Assembly: GCF_030269325.1 (NCBI RefSeq)
Contig: NZ_BSTD01000005.1
Location: forward strand, 1 to 64,000
Direction of reading: 5' to 3'
Source of the DNA: Amycolatopsis sp. NBRC 101858
GTDB taxonomy: Bacteria > Actinomycetota > Actinomycetes > Mycobacteriales > Pseudonocardiaceae
Length of the DNA stretch: 64,000 nt
A program made the position numbers and the translations under genes. Below the pieces are notes generated by a model. It was not told the origin of the DNA. It was given only the letters and a program-made list of their open reading frames with translations, and made no database searches. Each line of letters starts with the position of its first letter. The stretch's first letter is position 1. Positions 24,180 through 32,996 of this stretch are shown piece by piece.

Positions 24180-24400
24180 TGGACCAGCACGACCTTGCCG
24201 CGGTCCGCGCCGACCGCCACGACGTCGCCGTCGGTCAGCTGGCGGCCGCGGCGGGTCTCGACCTCGCCGTTGACGGTGACCTCCTCCGCGTCGATCAGGT
24301 CCTTCGCGTGGGAGCCGTCTTCGGCGAGGCCGGCCAGCTTGAGGAACTGGCCGAGCCGGATCGGCTCGCCGGTGATGGGTACGTCGACGGGATCACTCAT
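24176..24400 (-). CDS. Small S4-domain RNA-binding protein
   Basis: A 74-residue protein that is almost entirely an S4 domain: IRLGQFLKLAGLAEDGSHAKDLIDAEEVTVNGEVETRRGRQL, as in the YaaA/RqcP-like single-domain proteins. Such proteins bind structured RNA, often rRNA or tRNA on the ribosome; RqcP (YlmH-like) relatives act in ribosome quality control. A precise role cannot be given. Its stop overlaps the converging Ldh_2 gene by four bases. It lies downstream of the serine protease gene on the same strand. Confidence 0.85.
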   Translation of the reverse strand: MSDPVDVPITGEPIRLGQFLKLAGLAEDGSHAKDLIDAEEVTVNGEVETRRGRQLTDGDVVAVGADRGKVVLVH

Positions 24401-24407
24401 ACGCGCA

Positions 24408-25244
24408 TCATGCCCGGGCGGCCGTCTGCCGGTAGAGGGCCTGGACGTCCGTGTCGAAGTAGCTCGAGTACGACGTGTCCGGGTCGTCGCCGCCGTACTC
24501 GAAACCGCCGATGACGCCGATGACCGTGCCGAGGCGGGTCTTCGGGTCCGGCGCGGTCACCCACGGGCCGCCGCTGGTGCCCGTCGGGAAGCCCGCGCAG
24601 TCCACTTTCAGCTGGTAGGTGTCCTGGCGGGTCGTGGTGTTCCGGCAGACGGCCGGGACTTCGGAGTCGTCCGGGTAGCCGGTGAGCGTGATGGCCTGCT
24701 CGAAGTCTGTTCCCGTCGCGAGGGTGTTCGCGCCGACCAGGCTTTCCAGCGGTTTGGTGGCCCCGGCCTGGTGCGCGGTGGCGAAGCCGACGTCGAGGTC
24801 CGGGTCCGACGACGTGCTCCAGCCGGGCGCGACGAGCTCGTCGGAGACCGTCCAGAAGCCGAACGGCGCGACGCCGTCGTGGTAGGCGGGCGCGAACGTG
24901 ACGCCGGCGAGGTAGTCGCCGCCCTCGCCGTCGTGGATGCAGTGGGCCGCGGTCAGCAGCACGTCGCCCTGGTCACTGTGGACGACGCTGGCCGTGCAGT
25001 AGTGCGCACCGTCGAGGAACAGCGCGCCGACCGCCGGGCTGGACTCCGCGGGCAGGTCCGGCGTCGACGCGGGCACGGCCTCGGCGGTGTCCGGGGCCGA
25101 CGCGTTCGCGGACCGCGGCTCCCGGTTCGCGAAGACCACGAAGGCCGCGCCGAGCAGCAGGACCGCGGCGAGGGAGAGCAGCAGGACGGCGGGCCGCCGC
25201 ACGTGCATCGCCTCCTCGTCGTCGCCCCCGGTCTTCGTCCCCAT
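24408..25244 (-). CDS. Membrane-anchored trypsin-like serine protease
   Basis: A 278-residue S1-family protein. A membrane anchor or signal sequence lies at about residues 17-38 (VLLLSLAAVLLLGAAFVVFA), followed by a Ser/Pro linker and the protease domain. The triad is visible: His in LLTAAHCIHDG, Asp in DPDLDVGFATA, and Ser in GFPTGTSGGPWV. The region CTASVVHSDQGDVLL and a later CRNT...VDCAG pair suggest disulfides. It would act outside the cell. Alternative starts are 25316 and 25208; the latter has a GAGGAGG site close to the ATG. Confidence 0.85.
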   Translation of the reverse strand: MGTKTGGDDEEAMHVRRPAVLLLSLAAVLLLGAAFVVFANREPRSANASAPDTAEAVPASTPDLPAESSPAVGALFLDGAHYCTASVVHSDQGDVLLTAAHCIHDGEGGDYLAGVTFAPAYHDGVAPFGFWTVSDELVAPGWSTSSDPDLDVGFATAHQAGATKPLESLVGANTLATGTDFEQAITLTGYPDDSEVPAVCRNTTTRQDTYQLKVDCAGFPTGTSGGPWVTAPDPKTRLGTVIGVIGGFEYGGDDPDTSYSSYFDTDVQALYRQTAARA

Positions 25245-25339
25245 CACCTTAAGGTGCCGGAGCGAGACGATCGGCACACCCACAGCAAGCTCACAGCCGC
25301 TACCATCCGTTACCAACCAGTAACCTCCAGGGAGGGCCG

Positions 25340-26158
25340 ATGAAGCAGTTCGCGGACAAGGTCGTGGTGGTCACCGGGGCGGGCTCGGGGATCGGGCGGG
25401 CGCTGGCGCTCGAGTTCGCCCGGCGCGGGGCGCGCGTCGCGCTCTCCGACGTCAACGCCGCGAACGCCGAGGAGACGGCGAAGCTGGCCGGCGACAACGC
25501 CCGCCCGTACGTCCTCGACGTCGCCGACCGCGCTGCCGTGCTCGCCCACGCCGACGAGGTCGCCGGGGAGTTCGGCCGCGTCAACGTCGTCGTGAACAAC
25601 GCCGGCGTCGCGCTCGGCGCGACCGTCGAAGAGATGACGTTCGAGGACTACGACTGGCTGATGGGCATCAACCTCGGCGGCGTCGTCAACGGCACGAAGG
25701 CCTTCCTGCCGCACCTGATCGCTTCCGGCGACGGGCACGTCGTGAACATTTCCAGCGTCTTCGGCTTCGTCGGCGTGCCGACGCAGAGCGCGTACAACGC
25801 GGCGAAGTTCGCGGTCCGCGGATTCACCGAAGCCCTGCGCGAAGAAATGCTGATCGCGCGGCACCCGGTCGGGGTCAGCTGCGTGCACCCGGGCGGGATC
25901 AAGACCAACATCGTGCGCAACTCGCGAAGCGGCGCCGACGACCAGGAGAAGGCCGCCCAGGGCTTCGAGCGGATCGCGAAGACCACGCCGGAGAAGGCGG
26001 CGCAGACGATCCTGCGCGGGATCGAGCGGAAGTCGGCGCGGATCCTCATCGGACCGGACGCCTACGTCATCGACGCCATCCCGCGCGTGCTCGGCTCGGC
26101 CTACCAGCGGCCGCTCGCGATCCTCGCGCGCATGGGACTCAAGAAAATGGAAAGCTGA
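25340..26158 (+). CDS. Short-chain dehydrogenase/reductase
   Basis: A 272-residue classical SDR. The NAD(P)-binding TGAGSGIG is at 13-20, NNAG at about 90, and the catalytic Ser-Tyr-Lys set in NISSVFGFVGVPTQSAYNAAKFAVRGF. The C-terminal region (SARILIGPDAYVIDAIPRVLGSAYQRPLAIL) with a hydrophobic patch resembles mycobacterial SDRs that reduce lipid-type ketones at the membrane, but the substrate is unknown. The start has a strong GGGAGGG site. It stands alone on its strand. Confidence 0.88.
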   Translation: MKQFADKVVVVTGAGSGIGRALALEFARRGARVALSDVNAANAEETAKLAGDNARPYVLDVADRAAVLAHADEVAGEFGRVNVVVNNAGVALGATVEEMTFEDYDWLMGINLGGVVNGTKAFLPHLIASGDGHVVNISSVFGFVGVPTQSAYNAAKFAVRGFTEALREEMLIARHPVGVSCVHPGGIKTNIVRNSRSGADDQEKAAQGFERIAKTTPEKAAQTILRGIERKSARILIGPDAYVIDAIPRVLGSAYQRPLAILARMGLKKMES

Positions 26159-26286
26159 ATTTCCGGTTGCGACTTCCGGGTTGTCCTCGGCTCACGGCTT
26201 CACTCAATGGAGTTGCGTTTCTGACAGGGCCGTCCGAAATGGTCCAGAATGCGTGAGGTCCACGAGCCCCGTACCGGAGGTCCCTG

Positions 26287-26916
26287 ATGCTTCGCACCGC
26301 ACCGCGCAGTGCGACCCGTCCGGCCGGCGACACCGCGGTGGAGTTGCTGGATCGCACCGGCATCATCGCGGCGAGCCTGCCGCAGCGCCGTCGCACCGAC
26401 GACGACCTGCCCGAGCTCGAGCCGATCTACACCCGGCCGCCGGTGTGCGACCAGGACCTGCGGCCGAAGTCGGTGGTGATCCGGCGGCGCGCCCGCACGT
26501 GGCTCGGCAGTGGCGCCGCGGTGCTGCTCGTCGCCGTCGGGTGGCTGGGCGGCGGCATGCTCTCCGGTGGCCTGTTCGGTTCGGCGCCGCCCGACGACGT
26601 GGCCCAGCTGGACGCGCGCCCGGCCGTCGCCGAGGCGCCGGCGCCGCAGGCTCCCCAGGCCCCGCAGGCGCCGGTGGCCACGCCGGCCCCGACGACCGTG
26701 TTCGTCCCGGTGCCCGCCAAGCCGGCCCCGAAACACGTTCAGGCGCAGGCGAAACCGCAGGGGAAGAAGACCGCCTCCGCGGAAGACCAGGCGCGGGTCG
26801 ACCTGCCGTCGCCGACGTCGTCGGCGCCCGACCCGGTCCGGTCCTGGGTGGACGTGGCCGAAAGCATGATGCAGCAGTACCAGTACCGCGCGGAGACGAC
26901 CACCACCCGCCGCTGA
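26287..26916 (+). CDS. Single-pass membrane protein of unknown function
   Basis: A 209-residue protein with one membrane segment at about 74-98 (WLGSGAAVLLVAVGWLGGGMLSGGL). The 70-residue cytosolic part ends in the basic IRRRARTW stop-transfer stretch. The extracellular part is Ala/Pro/Gln-rich, with four tandem APQ-type units (about 118-128), then a basic Lys/Gln linker and a Ser/Thr-rich tail. I recognise no family. The start has a GGAGG site. It ends two bases before the response regulator gene that converges on it. Confidence 0.65.
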   Translation: MLRTAPRSATRPAGDTAVELLDRTGIIAASLPQRRRTDDDLPELEPIYTRPPVCDQDLRPKSVVIRRRARTWLGSGAAVLLVAVGWLGGGMLSGGLFGSAPPDDVAQLDARPAVAEAPAPQAPQAPQAPVATPAPTTVFVPVPAKPAPKHVQAQAKPQGKKTASAEDQARVDLPSPTSSAPDPVRSWVDVAESMMQQYQYRAETTTTRR

Positions 26917-26917
26917 C

Positions 26918-27577
26918 TCAGGCGCCGGACCAGCGGTACTCGTGCTCCGGGCGCCCGGTGGCGCCGTAGCGCAGCCGCATCCGGACCGTCCCCGACTCGG
27001 CCAGCGCCGTGAGGTACCGCTGCGCCGTCGCCCGCGCCATGCCCAGCTCACCGGCCACTTCCGCGGCCGACAGCGGGCGCCCCGCCCGGCGCAGCTGCTC
27101 CGAGACGAGCCGGGACGTCGCCGTCGACTGGCCCTTCGGCGCGGACGTGCGGTCCTGGTCGTGCAGCACCCGGTACGCGCGGTCGACGTCGTCCTGGCCC
27201 ATCGCGCGGTCTTCGGCGAGCAGGCCGCGGAAGCGCGCGTACGACGTCAGCCGCTCGGCGAGCTGGCGCGTGGTGAACGGCTTGATCAGGTAGTTCAGCG
27301 CGCCGGCCCGGATCGCCGCGGCCACCGACGCGGTGTCGGTCGCCGCGGACAGCACGATCGTGTCGGTCTGCAGCTCCGGGAGCACCGCGAGGCCGGACTC
27401 GTCGGGCAGGTAGACGTCGAGCAGGATCAGGTCCGGCGCGAGTTCCCGGACGCGGGCGCGGGCTTCGGCCGCGGTGTGCGCGGTGCCGACCACCGCGAAG
27501 CCGTCGACCTCCTCGACGAACCCGGCGTGCACCCCGGCGACCCGGAAGTCGTCGTCGACGATGAGCGTGCGGATCAT
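26918..27577 (-). CDS. Response regulator, CitB/DcuR type
   Basis: A 219-residue regulator. The receiver domain has the acidic pocket DDD (8-10), phospho-acceptor D54 (ILLDVYLP) and K99 (LIKPF). The output part (about 140-219) is a winged helix with RRAGRPLSAAEVAGELGMARATAQRYLTALAESG, as in the CitB/DpiA/DcuR group that controls uptake and use of organic acids. The start overlaps the histidine kinase stop by four bases, so the pair is cotranscribed. Likely targets are the divergent ABC transporter genes that begin at 29349. Confidence 0.92.
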   Translation of the reverse strand: MIRTLIVDDDFRVAGVHAGFVEEVDGFAVVGTAHTAAEARARVRELAPDLILLDVYLPDESGLAVLPELQTDTIVLSAATDTASVAAAIRAGALNYLIKPFTTRQLAERLTSYARFRGLLAEDRAMGQDDVDRAYRVLHDQDRTSAPKGQSTATSRLVSEQLRRAGRPLSAAEVAGELGMARATAQRYLTALAESGTVRMRLRYGATGRPEHEYRWSGA

Positions 27578-29196
27578 CCGTCCTCCGTCAGCATTCCGGG
27601 CAGTTTCGCGACGAACAGGGCACCCGTCTCGCCGTCGCCGGGGCCGGCCAGCCAGACGTCACCACCGCGGGCGCGGGCGGCTTGGCGGGCGAGCGCCAGC
27701 CCGAGTCCGTGGCCGGGCGCGATCTTCGTCGACACGCCTTCGTCGAACAACGTCCGGCGCAGGTCTTCGGGCACGCCGGGCCCACTGTCCACAACGGACA
27801 GGTGCAGCGTGCCGTCTTCCGCGAGCAGGCTGATCTCGACGGTCGCCGGCCGTCGCGGGCCCATCCGGGCCGCGTGCAGCGCGTTGTCGACGAGGTTGCC
27901 GATCACGGTGTTCGCGGCGATCGGGTCCGTCACGGTCGTCGGCACCCAGGTGTCGTCGGCGAGCTTGAGCGTGAGCCCCTTTTCCTGCGCCTGCTCGGTT
28001 TTCGCCACGAGCAGCGCCTGCAGGTACGGATCGGCGACGGCGTCACCCAGCTCGCTCGGCCGGGCCGAGCTCGAATCCGTCAGCGTCTGCAGGTACTCGA
28101 CGGCTTCGGTGTGGTGGCCGAGCTGGAGCAGCCCGTAGAGCGTGTGCAGCCGGTTCGCGAACTCGTGCCGCTGCGCGCGCAGGCCGTCGGACAGCACGCG
28201 GATGCCGTCGAGCTCGCGGGTGAGCGTGTCGAGGTCGGTGCGGTCGCGGAAGGTCAGCACGGTGCCGATGTCCCGCTCGTCCAGCCGGACCGCGCGCGAG
28301 TTGATGACGAGCACCCGGTTCCCGGCCACCGCCAGGAGGTTGTCGACCGGCCGTCCTTCGGCGACGGCCTTGTGCACCCGCGGGCTGAGCTCCAGCTCCG
28401 CCATGGAGGCGCCGATCGGGAGCTCGGTGCCGAGGAGGCGTTCGGCTTCGCCGTTGCGCACCGAGACGCGGTTCGCTTCGTCGACCGCGAGAACGCCTTC
28501 GCCGATGCCGTGCAGCACCGCTTCGCGTTCGTAGAGCAGTTCGGTGAGCTCGTGCGGTTCGAGGCCGTGCGTGACGCGCCGCAGCCGCCGGTTCAGCAGT
28601 GCCGACGCGCCCGCGCCGAGCAGCAGCGCGCCACCGGCGAACACCAGCGTGAGCGCCAGGAGCTGGTTGAACGCCCCGGTCGGGTCGGCCACGTCGAAGC
28701 CGACGCTCACCTCGCCGACCACCCGCCGGTGGTCCGGCGTCCAGATCGGCGTCTTGCTGCGGACGGACAGCCCGAGGGTGCCGCTCTGGACCGCGCTGAC
28801 CTCGTCCTCGCCGGCCAGCGCCCGGTCCGCGGGAGTGCTGACCTTCTGGCCGATCAGGCTCTCGGTCGGGTGCGCGAGCCGGATGCCCTGGTCGTCGGTG
28901 ATCACCACGAAGAGCGCGTCGTTGGCCGCGGTCACGGCCAGCGCCCGCTCCTCGAGCGCGCCGCCCGGCACCTTCGCGCCGGCGTTCGCGACCACCACCG
29001 GGTCCGCCGCCACCGACTTCGCGATGGCCAGCGCCCGCTGGCCGTACTGCTCGGTGAGGGTGCGGGACAGGAGGACGCTGATCAGCGCGACGCCGATCCC
29101 GACGACGAGGACGACCACGCCGATCTGCAGCAGCAGCACCTGCCTGCTGAACCGCATCCGCGGGAAGAGCGCCCACTTTGGCATGGGTCGGAACAT
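27574..29196 (-). CDS. Sensor histidine kinase, CitA/DcuS type
   Basis: A 540-residue membrane kinase. Two membrane segments (about 15-38 and 177-199) flank a periplasmic PAS-like (PDC) sensor domain with PVVVANAGAKVPGG and VVITDDQGIRLAHPTESLIGQ, typical of CitA/DcuS. A cytosolic PAS domain (about 225-320) precedes the Spo0B-like dimer helix, where the His is in LRAQRHEFANRLHTLYGLLQ. The ATPase part has NTVIGNLVDNALHAA, DSGPGVPEDL and GHGLGLALAR. The known group senses citrate or C4-dicarboxylates. It is divergent from the ABC transporter operon, with 152 bases between. Confidence 0.93.
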   Translation of the reverse strand: MFRPMPKWALFPRMRFSRQVLLLQIGVVVLVVGIGVALISVLLSRTLTEQYGQRALAIAKSVAADPVVVANAGAKVPGGALEERALAVTAANDALFVVITDDQGIRLAHPTESLIGQKVSTPADRALAGEDEVSAVQSGTLGLSVRSKTPIWTPDHRRVVGEVSVGFDVADPTGAFNQLLALTLVFAGGALLLGAGASALLNRRLRRVTHGLEPHELTELLYEREAVLHGIGEGVLAVDEANRVSVRNGEAERLLGTELPIGASMAELELSPRVHKAVAEGRPVDNLLAVAGNRVLVINSRAVRLDERDIGTVLTFRDRTDLDTLTRELDGIRVLSDGLRAQRHEFANRLHTLYGLLQLGHHTEAVEYLQTLTDSSSARPSELGDAVADPYLQALLVAKTEQAQEKGLTLKLADDTWVPTTVTDPIAANTVIGNLVDNALHAARMGPRRPATVEISLLAEDGTLHLSVVDSGPGVPEDLRRTLFDEGVSTKIAPGHGLGLALARQAARARGGDVWLAGPGDGETGALFVAKLPGMLTEDG

Positions 29197-29348
29197 ACCC
29201 CCAGCTCACGGCCGTGCGCTAAACGAGCAAAACATTCAGAACGCGCGGCTCGCACGCAGAACGTCGACAAGCTTCACGTGGCCGCCACCCGTACTTAACG
29301 TCCCTTCCCAACGTGACAGGCACCACGTGACGAAGGAGTCACCTCCCC

Positions 29349-30155
29349 ATGGTTCCCCCACTGATCGAACTCACCGGAGCCACCAAGCGGTTCCCGAGCG
29401 GGTCCGGTTCCGTGCACACGGCCGTCCGCGACCTGACCATGACCGTCCAGCCCGGCGAGTTCGTCGCCGTCGTGGGCCCCACCGGCTGCGGCAAGTCGAC
29501 GACGCTCTCGCTGGTCTCGGGGCTGCAGCCGCCGTCCGCGGGCCGGGTGCAGGTGAACGGCGAAGACGTGAAGTCCATCCCCGACGGCGTCGGGTACATG
29601 TTCCAGACCGACGCCGTGATGCCGTGGCGCTCGGTGCTGGACAACGTCGCCTCCGGCCCGCGCTTCCGCGGCGCGTCGAAGGCCGAGGCCCGCGCGCAGG
29701 CCGTCGACTGGATCGCCCGCGTCGGGCTCGCCGGGTTCGAGAAGTACTACCCGCACCAGCTCTCCGGCGGCATGCGCAAGCGCGTCGCGCTGGCCCAGAC
29801 GCTCGTCACCAAGCCGAAGATCATGCTGATGGACGAGCCGTTCTCGGCGCTGGACGTGCAGACCCGCGCGCTGATGCAGGACGAGCTGCTGCGCCTGTGG
29901 TCCGGTTCGGGGGCCGCGGTGATCTTCGTGACGCACGACCTCGACGAGGCGATCGCGCTGGCGGACAAGGTCGTCGTGCTGACGTCCTCGCCGGCCACCG
30001 TGAAGGACACCTTCGAGATCCCCCTGGAGCGGCCGCGGAAGGTCGAGGAGCTGCGGCTCACCGAGGAGTTCCGCAAGCTCTACGCCGACATCTGGGAATC
30101 GCTGCGCAGCGAGGTCGACAAGGCCCGTGAGAAGGGAGCGACCAGTGTCGCTTGA
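29349..30155 (+). CDS. ABC transporter ATPase (SsuB/TauB-like)
   Basis: A 268-residue ATPase of the nitrate/sulfonate/taurine importer group. Walker A GPTGCGKST is at 43-51, the Q-loop in YMFQTDAVMPW, the signature HQLSGGMRKRVALAQ, and Walker B IMLMDEPFSALD. The MPW motif after the Q-loop is typical of SsuB/TauB/ThiZ proteins. It energises the permease encoded by the next gene. Its stop lies inside the beginning of the permease gene, so the two are coupled. A CACC-rich leader and an AAGGAG site lie upstream. Confidence 0.92.
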   Translation: MVPPLIELTGATKRFPSGSGSVHTAVRDLTMTVQPGEFVAVVGPTGCGKSTTLSLVSGLQPPSAGRVQVNGEDVKSIPDGVGYMFQTDAVMPWRSVLDNVASGPRFRGASKAEARAQAVDWIARVGLAGFEKYYPHQLSGGMRKRVALAQTLVTKPKIMLMDEPFSALDVQTRALMQDELLRLWSGSGAAVIFVTHDLDEAIALADKVVVLTSSPATVKDTFEIPLERPRKVEELRLTEEFRKLYADIWESLRSEVDKAREKGATSVA

Positions 30156-31023
30156 CATGCTTCCGACCGCGAACCCGAACCCGGTCATCGAGACCGAAGC
30201 GAGCATCATCGCGCAGCAGAAGCGGAAGTCGTCCGCCCGCCGGCGCAACATCTGGCTGCTGCGCCTGGCCATCGTCGTCGTGTGGCTCGGCAGCTGGGAG
30301 CTGACCGCGACGTACTGGATCGACCCGTTCTTCTACTCGAAGCCGTCGAAGATCTGGGAACGGCTCGTCGAGTGGTTCAGCGCCGGCACGGACTTCGGCT
30401 CGATCTGGTACCAGATCCTGGTGACCGTCGAGGAGGCCGCGATCGGCTTCGTCATCGGCGCCATCGCCGGGGTCGTGCTCGGGGTGGTCCTCGGCCGCAG
30501 CGCCTACCTCGCGGACGTGCTCGCGCCGTTCATCAAGGCCGCCAACGCGTTGCCGCGCATCGTGCTCGCCGCGCTGTTCGTGATCTGGTTCGGGCTCGGG
30601 CTGTCGTCGAAGGTCGCGACGGTCGTCGTGCTCGTGTTCTTCGCGGTGTTCTTCAACGCCTTCACCGGCGCCCGCGAGGTGGACCGCAACGTGATCGACA
30701 ACGCCCGCATCCTCGGCGCGACCCGTGGCCAGGTGCTGAAGTCGATCGTGCTGCCCAGCGCGACGTCGTGGATCCTGTCGTCGCTGCACGTCGCGTTCGG
30801 CTTCGCGCTGATCGGCGCGGTCGTCGGCGAGTACACCGGCGCGAAGGCGGGCATGGGCTTCCTGATCGCCAACGCGCAGGGCACGTTCGACACCGCCGGG
30901 GTGTACGCCGGGATGCTGATCATCACCGTCGTCGCGCTGCTGGCCGAATGGGGCATCGCCACGGCCGAGCGCAGGTTGCTGCGCTGGCGGCCGCGGGCGG
31001 CCGACGCGGGGCCGGGGATCTGA
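30145..31023 (+). CDS. ABC transporter permease (SsuC/TauC-like)
   Basis: A 292-residue permease of the BPD (MetI-like) superfamily with about six membrane helices. The conserved EAA loop is AREVDRNVIDNARILGATRGQVLKSIVLPSA. Residues 1-40 are cytosolic and basic. GTG 30145 is chosen because AAGGGAG lies 8-14 bases before it; ATG 30157 is an alternative. It overlaps the ATPase gene by 11 bases. Together with the neighbouring ATPase and lipoprotein it forms a complete importer. Confidence 0.92.
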   Translation: MSLDMLPTANPNPVIETEASIIAQQKRKSSARRRNIWLLRLAIVVVWLGSWELTATYWIDPFFYSKPSKIWERLVEWFSAGTDFGSIWYQILVTVEEAAIGFVIGAIAGVVLGVVLGRSAYLADVLAPFIKAANALPRIVLAALFVIWFGLGLSSKVATVVVLVFFAVFFNAFTGAREVDRNVIDNARILGATRGQVLKSIVLPSATSWILSSLHVAFGFALIGAVVGEYTGAKAGMGFLIANAQGTFDTAGVYAGMLIITVVALLAEWGIATAERRLLRWRPRAADAGPGI

Positions 31024-31024
31024 C

Positions 31025-32080
31025 ATGCGCCTCAAGAGGACAGTCGGCGTGGTGGCCGCGCTCGCGGTCGCCATGGCCGGGGTCACGGCGTGCCGCGACT
31101 CGCGGGAGATCGCGCTCGGCACCACCGGCCAGCCGCACATCAAGATCATGATCGGTGGCATCTCGAAGGTCATCTACCTGCCCGGGCAGCTGGCGCAGCA
31201 GATCGGCGCGTACAAGCGGCAGGGGCTCGACGTCGAGCTCTTCGACCAGCCGTCGGGGGCCAACGCCGAGACGTCGCTGCTGGCCGGCGAGGTGCAGGGG
31301 GTCGTCGGGTTCTACGACCACACGATCGACCTGCAGGCCAAGGAGCAGTGCATCCAGAGCGTCGTGCAGTTCGCGAACGTGCCGGGCGAGGCCGAGATGG
31401 TCGCCACCGGCAAGGCGGGCGAGATCCGCTCCGGCAAGGACTTCAAGGGCCGCAACCTCGGCGTCACGTCGCTGGGTTCGTCGACGGACTTCCTGACGAA
31501 GGCGCTCGCCTCGCGTGGCGGGGTCAGCTCGAAGGAGTACACGCCGGTGAAGGTCGGCGCCGGGCAGACGTTCATCTCGGCGCTGAACCAGGGTTCGATC
31601 GACGCCGGGATGACCACCGACCCGACCATCGCGCAGCTGACGAACACCGGCCAGGCGAAGGTGCTCTACGACATGCGCACGGTCGAAGGTACGAAAGCCG
31701 CTTTGGGCGGTTTGTACCCGGCCAGTTCGCTGTACATGGGCTGCGAAATCGTGAAGCGGTATCCGGACATCGTGCAGAAACTGGCCAATGCGTACGTCGA
31801 AAGCCTGAAGTGGATTTCCACGCACACACCGGAACAGGTCGCCGACATCATGCCGCCGTCGTTCGCCGGCGGGGACAAGGCGCTGTACGTGAAGTCGCTG
31901 AAGGACAGCCTGCCGATGTTCACCAAGGACGGCCGGATGGACCCGGCGGGCGCGCAGAACGTGCTGAAGGTGCTGGGCGAGTCGTCCAGCAACGTGAAGC
32001 CGAAGAAGGACAAGATCGACCTGTCGCAGACCTACACCACGAAGTTCGTGGACGCGGCGAAGGCGCAGGCCCAGCAGTAG
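31025..32080 (+). CDS. ABC transporter substrate-binding lipoprotein (NMT1/SsuA-like)
   Basis: A 351-residue lipoprotein. The lipobox ends at Cys23 (GVTAC). The NMT1/THI5-like binding domain has IKIMIGGISKVIYLPGQLAQQIGAYKRQGLDVELFDQPSG and LGVTSLGSSTDFLTKAL, the hinge and ligand-site regions of the SsuA/TauA/ThiY group. The ligand cannot be read from sequence: sulfonates, nitrate, aromatic acids and pyrimidine precursors are all known for the family. It completes the operon that begins at 29349, two bases after the permease stop, and ends at a strong terminator. Confidence 0.9.
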   Translation: MRLKRTVGVVAALAVAMAGVTACRDSREIALGTTGQPHIKIMIGGISKVIYLPGQLAQQIGAYKRQGLDVELFDQPSGANAETSLLAGEVQGVVGFYDHTIDLQAKEQCIQSVVQFANVPGEAEMVATGKAGEIRSGKDFKGRNLGVTSLGSSTDFLTKALASRGGVSSKEYTPVKVGAGQTFISALNQGSIDAGMTTDPTIAQLTNTGQAKVLYDMRTVEGTKAALGGLYPASSLYMGCEIVKRYPDIVQKLANAYVESLKWISTHTPEQVADIMPPSFAGGDKALYVKSLKDSLPMFTKDGRMDPAGAQNVLKVLGESSSNVKPKKDKIDLSQTYTTKFVDAAKAQAQQ

Positions 32081-32117
32081 CCCCGCTCACCTGACCGGGC
32101 GGTAGGTGAGCGATATC

Positions 32118-32165
32118 GACCCGTAAAGGCCTCTTTCCCCCGCGGAGGCCTTTACGGGTCTTTTC
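32118..32165 (+). terminator. Intrinsic terminator of the ABC importer operon
   Basis: A perfect 16-bp stem (32118-32133 with 32145-32160) and an 11-nt loop are followed by TTTT, 37 bases after the lipoprotein stop. Confidence 0.93.
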
Positions 32166-32269
32166 GGACAATGGGAAGACCATTCTAAAGTAGCTACCTT
32201 CTTTTCGGTGCGGATCCAACACTTGAGGACACGGCTTTCCCGGTCCCCATCGGTGAACGGAGTCTCCGC

Positions 32270-32995
32270 ATGTCCAAAATCCTTTCGTCGCGCGCTGCCC
32301 GCGTCCTCACGGCGGTCGCCGCGGCCGCCGCCGGCTTGGCTGTCTCGGGCACCGCCCACGCCGCGGTCGAATACGGTTCGCACTCTTTTAATGAGCACCG
32401 TCACGGCCACCAGTTCTCGGGCGGCAACTGGGGCGGCTACGTCAGCTTCGGCAGCTTCACGACGGCGACGGCGAGCTGGACCGAACCGACGGTGACGTGC
32501 CGGTCGAGCAACGACCTCTTCGCGCCGTGGGTCGGCATCGACGGCGACGGATCGTCCACAGTGGAACAGACCGGCGTCGAGACGGACTGCTCCAGCGGGC
32601 GTCCGGTGTACTCGGCCTGGTACGAGATGTACCCGGCCGCGCCGGTGTACTACAACGTGTCGGTCGGCGCGGGCGACCACATCACCGCGACGGTGACGCG
32701 CACCGCCACCAACACCTACCGGCTCGACCTGTCCGACACGACCAAGGGCTGGACCAAGACGACGACGAAGTCGCTGACGTCCAAGCACGCGTCGGCCGAG
32801 GCGATCATCGAGTCGCCGACCGACTCTTACCCGACCATTTCGGGCGGCATCAAGTTCACCGGCGTCAAGTTCAACGGGACGAACCTGGCCTCGACCAGCC
32901 CGTCCGCGCTGAACGCCGACGACCGCGGCACGAACACCTGGATCCCGGGCGCGATCGGCTCGGACGGCCAGAGCTTCACGATCTCGCGGCACTGA
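32270..32995 (+). CDS. Secreted G1-family glutamic endopeptidase
   Basis: A 241-residue exported protein of peptidase family G1 (eqolisins), acid proteases known best from fungi. A signal peptide ends near AHA (29-31). The domain begins SGGNWGGYV (50-58), the family start. The catalytic pair fits Q100 (STVEQTG) and E181 (EAIIESP). Two cysteines (C77, C107) may form a disulfide. It would cleave proteins outside the cell, best at low pH if like its relatives. A separate promoter is likely, since a strong terminator lies 105 bases upstream. Confidence 0.85.
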   Translation: MSKILSSRAARVLTAVAAAAAGLAVSGTAHAAVEYGSHSFNEHRHGHQFSGGNWGGYVSFGSFTTATASWTEPTVTCRSSNDLFAPWVGIDGDGSSTVEQTGVETDCSSGRPVYSAWYEMYPAAPVYYNVSVGAGDHITATVTRTATNTYRLDLSDTTKGWTKTTTKSLTSKHASAEAIIESPTDSYPTISGGIKFTGVKFNGTNLASTSPSALNADDRGTNTWIPGAIGSDGQSFTISRH

Positions 32996-32996
32996 G

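Noticed and set aside
32180..32206. GTAGCTAC palindrome upstream of the G1 peptidase as an operator
   Set aside because: Only 8 bp long and single; too weak to support a call.
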